Shown piece by piece: positions 15,133 to 21,744 of a stretch of 30,771 nt of DNA (positions are counted from its first letter, which is position 1; each line of letters begins with the position of its first letter). The DNA is from a virus. Position numbers and translations under genes: made by a program. The stretch spans positions 1 to 30,771 of IMG/VR virus record IMGVR_UViG_3300032287_000199. The stretch is one strand, 5' to 3'. Below the pieces are notes generated by a model. That model was given only the letters and a program-made list of their open reading frames with translations. It was not told the origin of the DNA and did not search any database.

Positions 15133-15365
15133 TGTTCTCTCGCTTTCAACATTGCGTCTGCAACGGCATAAGCCACTTCTGCAAGTTTTTCTGTACCCGC
15201 ACTAAATTGAGCGTTTTTTCCATTGATAACGGCATCCCAAACTTGTGCGCCTGTCATTGCTTGTGCCGCAAAGTAGTCCCGCAATGTCATGCCGTTACTG
15301 CCACCAATAATCTTGCCTTTGCCATCAGTAATGATTCCGGTTGGAAATGCTGGTTGATCGTTCAT
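15129..15365 (-). CDS. Phage hypothetical protein (MTLRDYFAAQAM motif)
   Basis: 78 residues from ATG 15365, which overlaps the stop of the preceding small gene (ATGA); a longer frame from 15419 runs through that gene and is rejected. It has QPAFPTGI, then GGSNGMTLRDYFAAQAMTG and a C-terminal helix AEVAYAVADAMLKAREQ. From memory this MTLRDYFAAQ...YxxADAML pattern is very common in phage and prophage early regions and is of unknown function. The stop overlaps the next start. Confidence 0.7.
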   Translation of the reverse strand: MNDQPAFPTGIITDGKGKIIGGSNGMTLRDYFAAQAMTGAQVWDAVINGKNAQFSAGTEKLAEVAYAVADAMLKAREQ

Positions 15366-15502
15366 GATGACCACCATGCGACTAAGAGGGCGGCCAAGCC
15401 AGTGCCGATGACAAGGCACAGCAAATAGTCATAGGCAGCCTCTGCGCGTTTGCCAAGCCTGCGGTGGTTTGCATCAGTCATGGCGTGTTGTGTGTGGTTC
15501 AT
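15362..15502 (-). CDS. 46-residue single-pass membrane protein
   Basis: MNHTQHAMTDANHRRLGKRA is a polar, basic N-terminus; a hydrophobic helix follows (about 26-43, LLCLVIGTGLAALLVAWW). The ATG sits 5 bases after AAGGAG, the best ribosome site in the operon, and right after an intrinsic-terminator-like hairpin. The stop overlaps the next start (ATGA). A small inner-membrane protein; function unknown. Confidence 0.6.
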   Translation of the reverse strand: MNHTQHAMTDANHRRLGKRAEAAYDYLLCLVIGTGLAALLVAWWSS

Positions 15503-15513
15503 GGGGACTCCTT

Positions 15514-15535
15514 AAAAATGGGGGACGATGCCCCC
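15514..15535 (-). terminator. Terminator/attenuator inside the leftward operon
   Basis: On the minus strand GGGGG, a 6-base loop (CATCGT), CCCCC, then A and TTTTT: a short, GC-only stem followed by a T-tract. It lies between the first gene of the operon and the 12 genes after it, and ends just before the AAGGAG ribosome site of the second gene. It probably stops a fraction of transcripts, so the first gene would be made in excess, unless antitermination occurs. Confidence 0.6.
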
Positions 15536-15541
15536 TTGGGT

Positions 15542-15814
15542 TTACTTGCGTTCTACAGTGCCAACCAATTTGCCATCCATGATCAAAAACAAAATGTGTT
15601 TGGCAATGTTGAGTGTTTGGCGGCTGCGGTCTTGTGCGCCACCAGCAATCCATTCTTGAGCATCAGACATCAGGCCAGCTACAACCATGTTTGCGCCTGT
15701 GAATTGGTATGTGATGGATTCTTTGACCAACTCCACATAAGCGTCAATATCAGCGACTCCATACATATTGATGTTGCGTTCTTCTTGAGCAGTTGTTTGT
15801 GTTGCGTTTGTCAT
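15542..15814 (-). CDS. First gene of the leftward operon, unknown function
   Basis: 90 residues, soluble, mostly helical: a Thr/Gln/Ala-rich start, then YGVADIDAYVELVKESITYQF, a hydrophobic helix GANMVVAGLMSDAQEWIAGG and RQTLNIAKHILFLIMDGKLVG. No family recognised. It has a strong ribosome site (AAGGAG 7 bases before ATG), lies nearest the strong leftward promoter, and is followed by an attenuator, so it should be the most highly expressed early-left product. An early host-takeover or regulatory role is inferred from this position only. Confidence 0.65.
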   Translation of the reverse strand: MTNATQTTAQEERNINMYGVADIDAYVELVKESITYQFTGANMVVAGLMSDAQEWIAGGAQDRSRQTLNIAKHILFLIMDGKLVGTVERK

Positions 15815-15835
15815 TTGAAATCTCCTTGGGGTTGG

Positions 15836-15882
15836 GTTGTTGATGAGTGAATCATAATCGATTTACCAAACTCATCAACAAC
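15836..15882. promoter_or_regulatory. 13-bp inverted repeat, probable operator
   Basis: GTTGTTGATGAGT at 15836-15848 and its exact complement at 15870-15882, 21 bases apart. The right arm covers the expected transcription start of the leftward promoter and touches its -10 box. A repressor bound to both arms would block the promoter; alternatively the arms form a hairpin in the 5' leader of the leftward mRNA. Candidate binders include the HTH protein encoded at 16043 and the small regulators of the operon itself. Confidence 0.65.
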
Positions 15883-15910
15883 TATTATTTAGACCTTACA
15901 AACTTGTCAA
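15882..15910 (-). promoter_or_regulatory. Leftward sigma70-type promoter
   Basis: On the minus strand a perfect TTGACA (15905-15910), 17 bases, then TAATAG (15882-15887). The predicted start is near 15875, about 60 bases before the first leftward ATG. It is the best promoter match seen in the window and overlaps the 13-bp dyad, which suggests regulation by repression. Confidence 0.7.
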
Positions 15911-15932
15911 GTATTCTGCCACTACAATGTCC

Positions 15933-15995
15933 CTGCTGGTTCATGCTTCCAGCAGTTGCCACTTTGGGGATCGGTTCACGCTGATCCCCTTTTTT
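15933..15995 (+). ncRNA. Two-hairpin element, candidate small RNA
   Basis: Two perfect hairpins in a row with no reading frame of note: CTGCTGG, 9 bases, CCAGCAG (15933-15955), then GGGGATC, 10 bases, GATCCCC and TTTTTT (15966-15995). The second is an intrinsic terminator for rightward transcription, yet no rightward gene precedes it. A short regulatory RNA or a decoy leader is one explanation. A TACAAT box lies at 15923-15928, but the nearest TTGTCA is only 13 bases before it, so no promoter is convincing. Confidence 0.4.
15966..15995 (+). terminator. Rightward intrinsic terminator in the divergent region
   Basis: GGGGATC, 10-base loop, GATCCCC, then six T. It is immediately upstream of the rightward early promoter, so it could also insulate that promoter from antisense transcription coming out of the leftward operon region. 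Confidence 0.75.
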
Positions 15996-16005
15996 GCCTG
16001 TACAC

Positions 16006-16035
16006 TTGACGCTTCAATCAAAACATGGTTAACAT
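16006..16035 (+). promoter_or_regulatory. Rightward early promoter, probably giving a leaderless mRNA
   Basis: TTGACG (16006-16011), 18 bases, TAACAT (16030-16035). The start would fall at about 16041-16043, right on the ATG of the HTH gene, where no ribosome site is visible. The -10 match is only moderate. Confidence 0.5.
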
Positions 16036-16042
16036 TCTAGAC

Positions 16043-16279
16043 ATGAAAATAGCACAGCAAGCAATTCACGATATAAAAACCAAGGTGGAGTCTGCCGGAT
16101 TCAAGATGTCCGATCTCTGCCGAGTCGCTGAAATCAATCAAGCTCAGGTCAGTCGCTGGCAGAACGGCATCACTGAGCCACTGTACTCCACCGTCCTGCG
16201 CTTGGATGAGGCCGCCAATGCGTTGGTGTCAGCACGCATGACCATACTCAACAAGGCCATGGAAGAGGCCGTCAAATGA
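16043..16279 (+). CDS. Cro/XRE-like HTH regulator
   Basis: 78 residues from ATG 16043; an ATG at 16025 lies inside the predicted promoter. A helix-turn-helix is clear: SDLCRVAEINQAQVSRWQNGITEP, with the turn at AEIN and recognition helix QAQVSRWQNG. C-terminal helices (VLRLDEAANALVSARMTIL) probably dimerise. The size and position, first gene rightward and divergent from a repressible leftward operon, match a Cro-type regulator. No larger CI-type repressor is present in the window. The stop overlaps the resolvase start (ATGA). Confidence 0.75.
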   Translation: MKIAQQAIHDIKTKVESAGFKMSDLCRVAEINQAQVSRWQNGITEPLYSTVLRLDEAANALVSARMTILNKAMEEAVK

Positions 16280-16755
16280 GCAAATACAGCATTGGCATCG
16301 ATCCTGGCCTCTCCGGCGCAATCGCCATCCTCTCGACTGAGAGCCTCAAGATATTCGATATGCCCACCATGACGGTGGAGCGCAACGGCAAAGCCAAGCG
16401 ACAGGTAAGCGCCAGCGAGCTGGCCGAGATGCTGTACCTGTACTCCGGCAGAGACTGCCATGTCTACTGCGAGCGCGTGAGCGCAATGGCAGGCCAAGGC
16501 GTTACCAGCGTCTTCAGCTTTGGCCGCAGCTTTGGCATGATCGAGGGCATTCTGGCCGCGTTTAAGATGCCGGTCACATTCGTGCCGCCAGCCACTTGGG
16601 TGAAGGCCGTTGGCCGTGGACAGGGCAAGGATGCCAGCCGCGCGCGCGCCATGGAACTCTTCCCATCAGATCAAGATCAATTCAAGCGCGTCAAGGATGA
16701 TGGCCGCGCTGACGCTGCGCTGATCGCGCATTGGGGATCACGCCATGCAGGATAA
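16276..16755 (+). CDS. RuvC-like Holliday-junction resolvase
   Basis: 159 residues with the RNase-H-fold endonuclease signature: IGIDPGLSGAIAI with Asp9, YCERV with Glu66, the FSFGRSFGMIEGIL helix, PPATWVKAVG, and DDGRADAALIA with Asp142 and Asp146 as the late acidic pair. RuvC-family enzymes cut branched DNA. In phages they clear replication or recombination branches before packaging. It sits in an early recombination block with a nuclease and an SSB-like protein, all in tight overlaps. Confidence 0.85.
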   Translation: MSKYSIGIDPGLSGAIAILSTESLKIFDMPTMTVERNGKAKRQVSASELAEMLYLYSGRDCHVYCERVSAMAGQGVTSVFSFGRSFGMIEGILAAFKMPVTFVPPATWVKAVGRGQGKDASRARAMELFPSDQDQFKRVKDDGRADAALIAHWGSRHAG

Positions 16756-16969
16756 AGAACGACAGATATTGCGAGAGCACATCATCTGGCTTGGCACTCA
16801 GTTGGAGTCGCAACGCAAAGCAAACCAAGACAAAGTCGTATTCATAAAGCGTTTGCTCGATCCCGAAGACCTCGGTCACGCGGCATCGCATGAGATACGT
16901 CAATTAGCTTATCAACTGATCATCAATGATCACCACTTAGAAAGAGACTCATGGCAACCAAACAACTAA
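16745..16969 (+). CDS. Small helical protein, unknown
   Basis: 74 residues, two to three charged helices (KERQILREHIIWLGTQLESQRKA, then DLGHAASHEIRQLAYQLI). It overlaps the resolvase end by 11 bases and the nuclease start by 19, so it is likely co-translated with the recombination genes. No family recognised. Confidence 0.55.
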   Translation: MQDKERQILREHIIWLGTQLESQRKANQDKVVFIKRLLDPEDLGHAASHEIRQLAYQLIINDHHLERDSWQPNN

Positions 16970-18069
16970 GGCTCAGACCGTCAGCGGCATCGCGCTGGAT
17001 CGCCTGTCCTGCATCAGCAAAGCTCTGCGCTCAAGTACCCTACCGGCCATCAGGTGAGGCAGCCCAAATTGGCACTGCCATTCACGCGCTGGCCGAGACT
17101 TGCTTTCAGCTTGGCTCAGACCCGATGCAGTTTGTCGGGCAGACGGTTGAGGGCATCACCATGACCGCTGACAACTGCGACTATGCGTTGCAGCACTTGA
17201 AGGCCATATGGGCGATTCAAGATGATCTAGGCTTGGTTAAGGTGGAAGTGCCTGTCAGCCTATTTAAGACACCAGCGTTTGTGCTTGGCGGTACTGCTGA
17301 TGTCATTGGCTATTCAGAGACAAAGAAGAAGCTCACAGTCGCGGATTTGAAGACCGGCAAGGGTTGGGTTGACCCAGACACTGAGCAGTTAAAAATATAC
17401 GCTCTGGCGGCCATGGCAACGCTGAATCTGCACTATGTGGAGGAGATTGAATTTCAGATCATCCAGCCGCATCACGGTGAAAAGCGCATACACATCATGA
17501 CTGCCGATGAACTCGGTGAGTGGGAAGAAAACACATTGATGCCTGCTGTTGATGACGCAATCAGTGACGCGCCCAAATTCAATCCAACTGAGTCAGCCTG
17601 CCAGTGGTGTGATGCGAAGACAATCTGTCCGGCACAGCAACAGCAATTTGATGTCGTGGCCGCCAACACTGACATCACCGCGCTGAACAAAGAAGACATT
17701 AAGCAGGTCATGCTGGCGCTGACAGCAGACCAGATCAGCGCCATTCTGGACAAAGCGCCACAGGTAGAGAAATTCATAGATGCGGTCAGAGAGTACGCAA
17801 TGCAGGCCATGGAAAAGGAAGGCATGGTGCTGGCCGGTTGGCAACTCGCGCCTAAACGTCCAACGCGCAAATGGGTTGACGGTGACAAGGCAGCCATGAA
17901 ACTGGTTGACTCGGGACTTACCACTAGCCAGATATTTGAAACAACACTAATTACTCCAGCGGCAGCAGAGAAACTGCTACCAAAGGAAAACCGAGTTATC
18001 TTGGACGAGTTAACCGTCAAGATTTCAAGTGGACTGACGCTTGCAAAAGATCGCAGCCTAAGTCAATAA
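16951..18069 (+). CDS. DUF2800/Cas4-like PD-(D/E)xK nuclease
   Basis: 372 residues. N-terminus PSAASRWIACPASAKL places Cys19 near the front. The nuclease core has GGTADVI (Asp117), ADLKTGKG (Asp132, Lys134) and a QLKIYA helix. Cys217, Cys220 and Cys226 (CQWCDAKTIC) complete, with Cys19, the four-cysteine iron-sulfur staple of the Cas4/AddB nuclease type. Phage members of this DUF2800 group are thought to resect DNA for recombination, paired with an ssDNA-binding or annealing protein, which here is probably the next gene. An AAAGAG ribosome site precedes the ATG. Confidence 0.82.
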   Translation: MATKQLRLRPSAASRWIACPASAKLCAQVPYRPSGEAAQIGTAIHALAETCFQLGSDPMQFVGQTVEGITMTADNCDYALQHLKAIWAIQDDLGLVKVEVPVSLFKTPAFVLGGTADVIGYSETKKKLTVADLKTGKGWVDPDTEQLKIYALAAMATLNLHYVEEIEFQIIQPHHGEKRIHIMTADELGEWEENTLMPAVDDAISDAPKFNPTESACQWCDAKTICPAQQQQFDVVAANTDITALNKEDIKQVMLALTADQISAILDKAPQVEKFIDAVREYAMQAMEKEGMVLAGWQLAPKRPTRKWVDGDKAAMKLVDSGLTTSQIFETTLITPAAAEKLLPKENRVILDELTVKISSGLTLAKDRSLSQ

Positions 18070-18085
18070 TGCAACCCCTGTAACT

Positions 18086-18694
18086 TTGAAAGCGAAACTC
18101 AAAATGCTAAACCTCTCTTCTTCTGGCGGCTCTGGAAACTACATCCGCTTCTCTCCCCAAGCCAACGCTTGGACAAACAATCTCGGCGAGGAAATCCAAC
18201 TCGGCAAGGTTGTATTCGACATCAACACGGTGCAAACCGGCTGGCTGCAACTCGGTGTAGGTGTACGCGATTGGCAGGCCGATGTCTCACTTGGCAAGAA
18301 AGGCCAGCAACCGTCACCTGACCACAAGCGCGGATTCATCATCCACTTCTACAACAAGGCGCTCGGATTGTGCGAGTGGTCATCTTCTGGAGTCGGTCCA
18401 AACATGGGATTGGAAAAACTGTACTTGGACTGCGCGGCACAGCAAGCCGCCAATGCTGGCAAGTTGCCTGTGCTGGAGTACACCGGCAGCAAACTGGAGA
18501 AGATCGGCAAGGGCACGACACGCATTCCAGCGTTCAACATCATCAGTTGGATTGATCGTCCTGCCGGCATGGACGCTGAAGTTGCAGTAGAACAGCCTGC
18601 GCCATTTAATAAGCCAACGCCTGCACCAGTTGCACCTCCAGTGCCGCCCAAGTCAGTGATGGCCGCAGCAGTTGCTGATGACGAGATGTTTTAA
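18086..18694 (+). CDS. SSB-like ssDNA-binding protein
   Basis: 202 residues. The body is beta-rich with aromatic residues (YIRFSPQANAW, TGWLQLGVGVRDW, GFIIHFYNKALGLCEW), consistent with an OB-like single-strand binding domain. A Pro/Ala-rich linker (about 168-190) leads to an acidic tip ADDEMF, like the SSB C-terminal tail that recruits repair enzymes. It follows the Cas4-like nuclease, its expected partner. The start is uncertain: a TTG at 18086 or ATG 18104, both with poor ribosome sites. One extra G after the ATG at 18069 would give a MATPV start in frame with this gene. Confidence 0.6.
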   Translation: MKAKLKMLNLSSSGGSGNYIRFSPQANAWTNNLGEEIQLGKVVFDINTVQTGWLQLGVGVRDWQADVSLGKKGQQPSPDHKRGFIIHFYNKALGLCEWSSSGVGPNMGLEKLYLDCAAQQAANAGKLPVLEYTGSKLEKIGKGTTRIPAFNIISWIDRPAGMDAEVAVEQPAPFNKPTPAPVAPPVPPKSVMAAAVADDEMF

Positions 18695-18710
18695 AACTTA
18701 GCAGTAAAGT

Positions 18711-18740
18711 GCCTGGGCGTAAAACCCCAGGCTTTTTTTT
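18711..18740 (+). terminator. Intrinsic terminator after the recombination genes
   Basis: GCCTGGG, 8-base loop, CCCAGGC, then eight T. It is a strong textbook terminator 17 bases after the SSB-like stop and 24 bases before the primase-helicase start, so the two blocks are separately controlled or linked through antitermination. Confidence 0.9.
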
Positions 18741-18763
18741 CCTTTAAATATTGGCAGCCATAA

Positions 18764-20836
18764 ATGCAAGCAGAACAAATAGCCAAGCAGCTCGGCAACG
18801 CGAAGAAAGCAAACGGTCAGTGGGTGGCGAGTTGCCCAGTACCGTCACACGGCAAAGGCAACGGCGACAAGAATCCATCTCTCTCCATCGACATCAATGA
18901 CGAGGGTAAGCCTTTATTCCATTGCCATGGTGGGTGCAGCCAAGAGGATGTCTTCCACACCATCAGGGCATTGCACTTGCTGCCGGAACTGGAAGAACGG
19001 CCAGACCCACTCGCCAACATCAAGCCGATACCGAAGGTGGAATTCCAACAGGAGTGGGTATACACCGATGAGAACCGTCAGCCGGTGTTCGTCAAGCAAA
19101 GGCTAAAGGTCGGCGCCACCGGCAAGACTTATAGGCTCTACAAGATTGACGAGGCAGGCAGAAAGCAAAGCTCACTCGCTGACGCACGCATAGTCCCCTA
19201 CAACTTACCGGCACTCTTGGACGCGAAGACAGCCGGACGCAACATCTTCTTGGTGGAGGGCGAGAAGGCCGCCGATGCCATCAAGTCAATTGGCATGATT
19301 GCCAGCACCGCGCATACTGGCGCAGGCAGTTGGCCTGCTGCCATCACCGAGTATTTCGCTGGCGCTCAAGTGATCATCCTGCCGGACAACGATGTACCTG
19401 GTTGGCAGTACGCGCACAAGGCAGCCGAGGCAATACTGCCCATCGCCAAAAGCCTAAAGGTAGTTGACCTCGGTCTGCAAGGCCAAGGCGATGATGCCTA
19501 CGAATTCATCGAAGAGGGCGCAGGCCGCGACAAGCTGGTGGCGCTAGTCAAGGCAGCGCCAATCATCACAACGGTGGATCAGGTAACAATGCCCGAAAGG
19601 TTAAACCCGATTAATAAGACAAGTATACAAAACGAGGAAATCTTTACAGATCAACTGGATCATGTACAGAAAACGGCAGAAATTGAACATGAGTTTGCGA
19701 CAGCGCCACCGAAAGAGCCAGCAAAGATTGGCAAGCAGATTGCCATTGAGCATTGGGACAGCATCCAAGACGAGCCGGTGAAGTGGCTGATCCACAGCGT
19801 GATTCCTGTGGGCGCGTTCACGGCACTCTACGGACCGCCAGGCTCATTCAAGTCGTTCATTGCCTTGGACATTGCCGAGGCCATCGCCACTGGCCGGCCG
19901 TGGATGGGCAATGAGGTATCAGAGCAGGGCGCTGTCTTATATATCTGTGGCGAGGGTTTCGGTGGTGTCGGTGCGCGGATCAAGGCGTGCAAGCAGCACA
20001 ACCAAACAGATGACGGTGCGCCAATTTATGTGATCAGACACCAATTAAACCTGAGAGCCAGCGTGGAGGACTTCAACGCGCTGATGATCGCCATCGAACT
20101 ACTGGTCATGGAAACCGGCATCAACTTCAAGATGATCATCATCGATACCTTGGCCAGAGCGTTTGGCGGTGGCAACGAGAACGACAGTGCCGACATGGGT
20201 GCGTTCATCACGGCCTGCGGACGCATCCAGCAGATCGTGCAGGACGCTGCCTTGATGATCCTGCACCACAGTGGCAAGGACGCGACCAAAGGACTGCGCG
20301 GCCATTCAAGCCTCTTAGGCGCAGTGGACACCGAACTGGAACTCCTGAGATTTGACGAGTCCATGAAGGGACTGATCACCATCAGCAAACAAAAAGATGG
20401 TCAGGACAACACGCGCATTGGATTTGAGATGGTCAGCATAGAACTTGAGTCGGCCAACGCATTGCACATTGGTGAACCAGTGACCAGCTTGGCGGTGCAG
20501 GCCAGCGAACTCGGAGCGTATGAGCAGGCCAAAAAGACCGGCAAAAGTAACTCAGGCAGCGGCAAAAATCAGCGCATGGAGTTGCACTGTCTGGAGACTG
20601 TGATCAAGAGCAATGGTGTACTAAAGTTTATTGAGGGTACTCAACGCAATGCGGTCAGTTTGGAGGCTTGGCGGCAGGAATTGTGGTCAAAGATGGGCTG
20701 CGATGAGGAGGATAAAAGCTCATTCAAGATGGCGTGGAAGAGGGCAAAAGAGCGTTTGCAGGACTCAGGACAAGGTGGAATTCGAGACGGTTATGTCTGG
20801 TTAGAGCCAAAAACAAACAACAAGGAAGAGTATTGA
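18764..20836 (+). CDS. Primase-helicase fusion (CHC2 zinc, TOPRIM, RepA-like ATPase)
   Basis: 690 residues. Zinc-binding head: Cys24, His29, Cys54, Cys58 (CPVPSH ... FHCHGGC). TOPRIM: FLVEGEKAADAI with Glu165, and IILPDNDVPG with Asp208 and Asp210. Then a RecA-fold ATPase of the RepA/AAA_25 type: Walker A GPPGSFKS (357-364), Walker B MIIIDTLARAFGGGNEND with Asp461, a sensor-like ILHHSGKD and LRGHSSLLGAVDTELEL. A C-terminal winged-helix-like tail follows. It should prime and unwind at the phage fork. The direct repeats just after its stop may be the site it works on. Confidence 0.88.
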   Translation: MQAEQIAKQLGNAKKANGQWVASCPVPSHGKGNGDKNPSLSIDINDEGKPLFHCHGGCSQEDVFHTIRALHLLPELEERPDPLANIKPIPKVEFQQEWVYTDENRQPVFVKQRLKVGATGKTYRLYKIDEAGRKQSSLADARIVPYNLPALLDAKTAGRNIFLVEGEKAADAIKSIGMIASTAHTGAGSWPAAITEYFAGAQVIILPDNDVPGWQYAHKAAEAILPIAKSLKVVDLGLQGQGDDAYEFIEEGAGRDKLVALVKAAPIITTVDQVTMPERLNPINKTSIQNEEIFTDQLDHVQKTAEIEHEFATAPPKEPAKIGKQIAIEHWDSIQDEPVKWLIHSVIPVGAFTALYGPPGSFKSFIALDIAEAIATGRPWMGNEVSEQGAVLYICGEGFGGVGARIKACKQHNQTDDGAPIYVIRHQLNLRASVEDFNALMIAIELLVMETGINFKMIIIDTLARAFGGGNENDSADMGAFITACGRIQQIVQDAALMILHHSGKDATKGLRGHSSLLGAVDTELELLRFDESMKGLITISKQKDGQDNTRIGFEMVSIELESANALHIGEPVTSLAVQASELGAYEQAKKTGKSNSGSGKNQRMELHCLETVIKSNGVLKFIEGTQRNAVSLEAWRQELWSKMGCDEEDKSSFKMAWKRAKERLQDSGQGGIRDGYVWLEPKTNNKEEY

Positions 20837-20850
20837 TGCTGTATGAATGT

Positions 20851-20946
20851 ACAGTAACAAGTAACAAACGGTAACAAATGTTACTTGTTTGTTCCGTACA
20901 GGTAACAAGTAACAAACCGAGAGTCTATGACTCGGTGGTTTGTTAC
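20851..20946. repeat. TAACAA-type repeat array with nested inverted repeats
   Basis: TAACAAGTAACAAAC occurs exactly at 20855-20869 and 20903-20917, each preceded by TACAG or TACAGG, 48 bases apart. AACAAGTAACA (20856-20866) pairs with 20879-20889. GTAACA pairs with TGTTAC at 20871-20884. GTAACAAACC (20909-20918) pairs with GGTTTGTTAC (20937-20946). The 152-base gap between the primase-helicase and the next gene contains little else. Iteron-like origin or multi-site operator are the two readings. Confidence 0.75.
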
Positions 20947-20988
20947 CAGCTGTATGTGACCAATTGACAATAAACCAAGGAAACCGAA

Positions 20989-21666
20989 ATGGCAACGAAA
21001 TCAAAAAGCAAACAGCATCCAGCAGCAACGAGTCCAAGTCCACAAGCAGATGCGTGGACGATTCACGTTCAATCCAAACTGGTGGAGTTGGAGGCTGCGA
21101 AAGCAGTCAGCGATAGAAAATGGGGTGAAAATCGACTGATTACTTTAGTAGACAGTGGACTTAGAGAGAAATTCTGGATTCAGACCGGCAGAGTGCATCA
21201 GGCAGCAATGTCAAAGGATCACGCCAAATTCGATTCAAGTCTGGCGGGAATGATCAGGGCGTATGCAGTGCTCGATCAGTGGGCAACCGATCAAGGGATC
21301 ACTCCGGCCAGTGACAGCATTCCGAGAATCGAGTGGAAGATGCAAAACGATCAGGTCATGGTGATCGTCAGAACGGTCAACGAAGCTGTGGCCATGCAGC
21401 GCGAAAGACAGGAACTGGACAACAAGTTCATCTGGGCAATGGAAGAGTTGGAGGTGATCTTCAACGATCCCATGGTTCAACAGATCATCAAGGTCAAAGC
21501 GTTTGATCCAACGGCCAAGGTGGTGAACTTCAAAGCAAACGAGAAATTCGGTGGACAATCAGGCTTTGATGACTTAGAAAACGATCTTCATGCATTTGAA
21601 GGTGGTCAACCGGAAATGAAATTCGACAGCAAACTCGCAGGGAGATTAAGAAATGCAGCAAATTAA
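20989..21666 (+). CDS. Hypothetical protein downstream of repeat array
   Basis: 225 residues, soluble, largely helical. A Lys/Ser/Pro-rich leader (about 1-22) precedes helices with KLVELEAAKAVSDRKWGENR and QAAMSKDHAKFDSSLAGMI, a Trp/Ile strand pair (IPRIEWKM ... VMVIVRTVNE), and a polar acidic tail. No family recognised. The position between replication and terminase genes suits a replication- or packaging-linked accessory protein. AAGGAA precedes the ATG. Confidence 0.6.
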   Translation: MATKSKSKQHPAATSPSPQADAWTIHVQSKLVELEAAKAVSDRKWGENRLITLVDSGLREKFWIQTGRVHQAAMSKDHAKFDSSLAGMIRAYAVLDQWATDQGITPASDSIPRIEWKMQNDQVMVIVRTVNEAVAMQRERQELDNKFIWAMEELEVIFNDPMVQQIIKVKAFDPTAKVVNFKANEKFGGQSGFDDLENDLHAFEGGQPEMKFDSKLAGRLRNAAN

Positions 21667-21742
21667 GCGATTAACGGAATTGATCAAGCAAAAGGTACTG
21701 GATGTCATCCAGCGCATTAAAACGGCTCTAGGGCGGGTTTAA
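21653..21742 (+). CDS. Possible 29-residue basic peptide
   Basis: ATG with GGGAG 7-9 bases upstream, overlapping the end of the previous gene by 14 bases and stopping 2 bases before the TerS start. It encodes one amphipathic basic helix (IKRLTELIKQKVLDVIQRIK). It fills the gap exactly but is very short, so this is only a candidate. Confidence 0.4.
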   Translation: MQQIKRLTELIKQKVLDVIQRIKTALGRV

Positions 21743-21744
21743 GC

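Noticed and set aside
15366-15419. Longer N-terminus for the 78-residue leftward protein
   Set aside because: These bases are coding for a 46-residue membrane protein in another frame, which ends in an ATGA overlap with the shorter start.
16025-16042. ATG 16025 as the HTH start
   Set aside because: It lies inside the predicted -10 region, has no ribosome site, and the added residues are not part of the HTH fold.
20851-20946. CRISPR array
   Set aside because: Repeats are irregular in spacing, partly inverted, and lack unique spacers of constant length; no cas genes apart from a lone Cas4-like recombination nuclease.
20964-20988. Promoter from TTGACA at 20964
   Set aside because: The -10 position would fall on the start codon region of the next gene and has no matching sequence.
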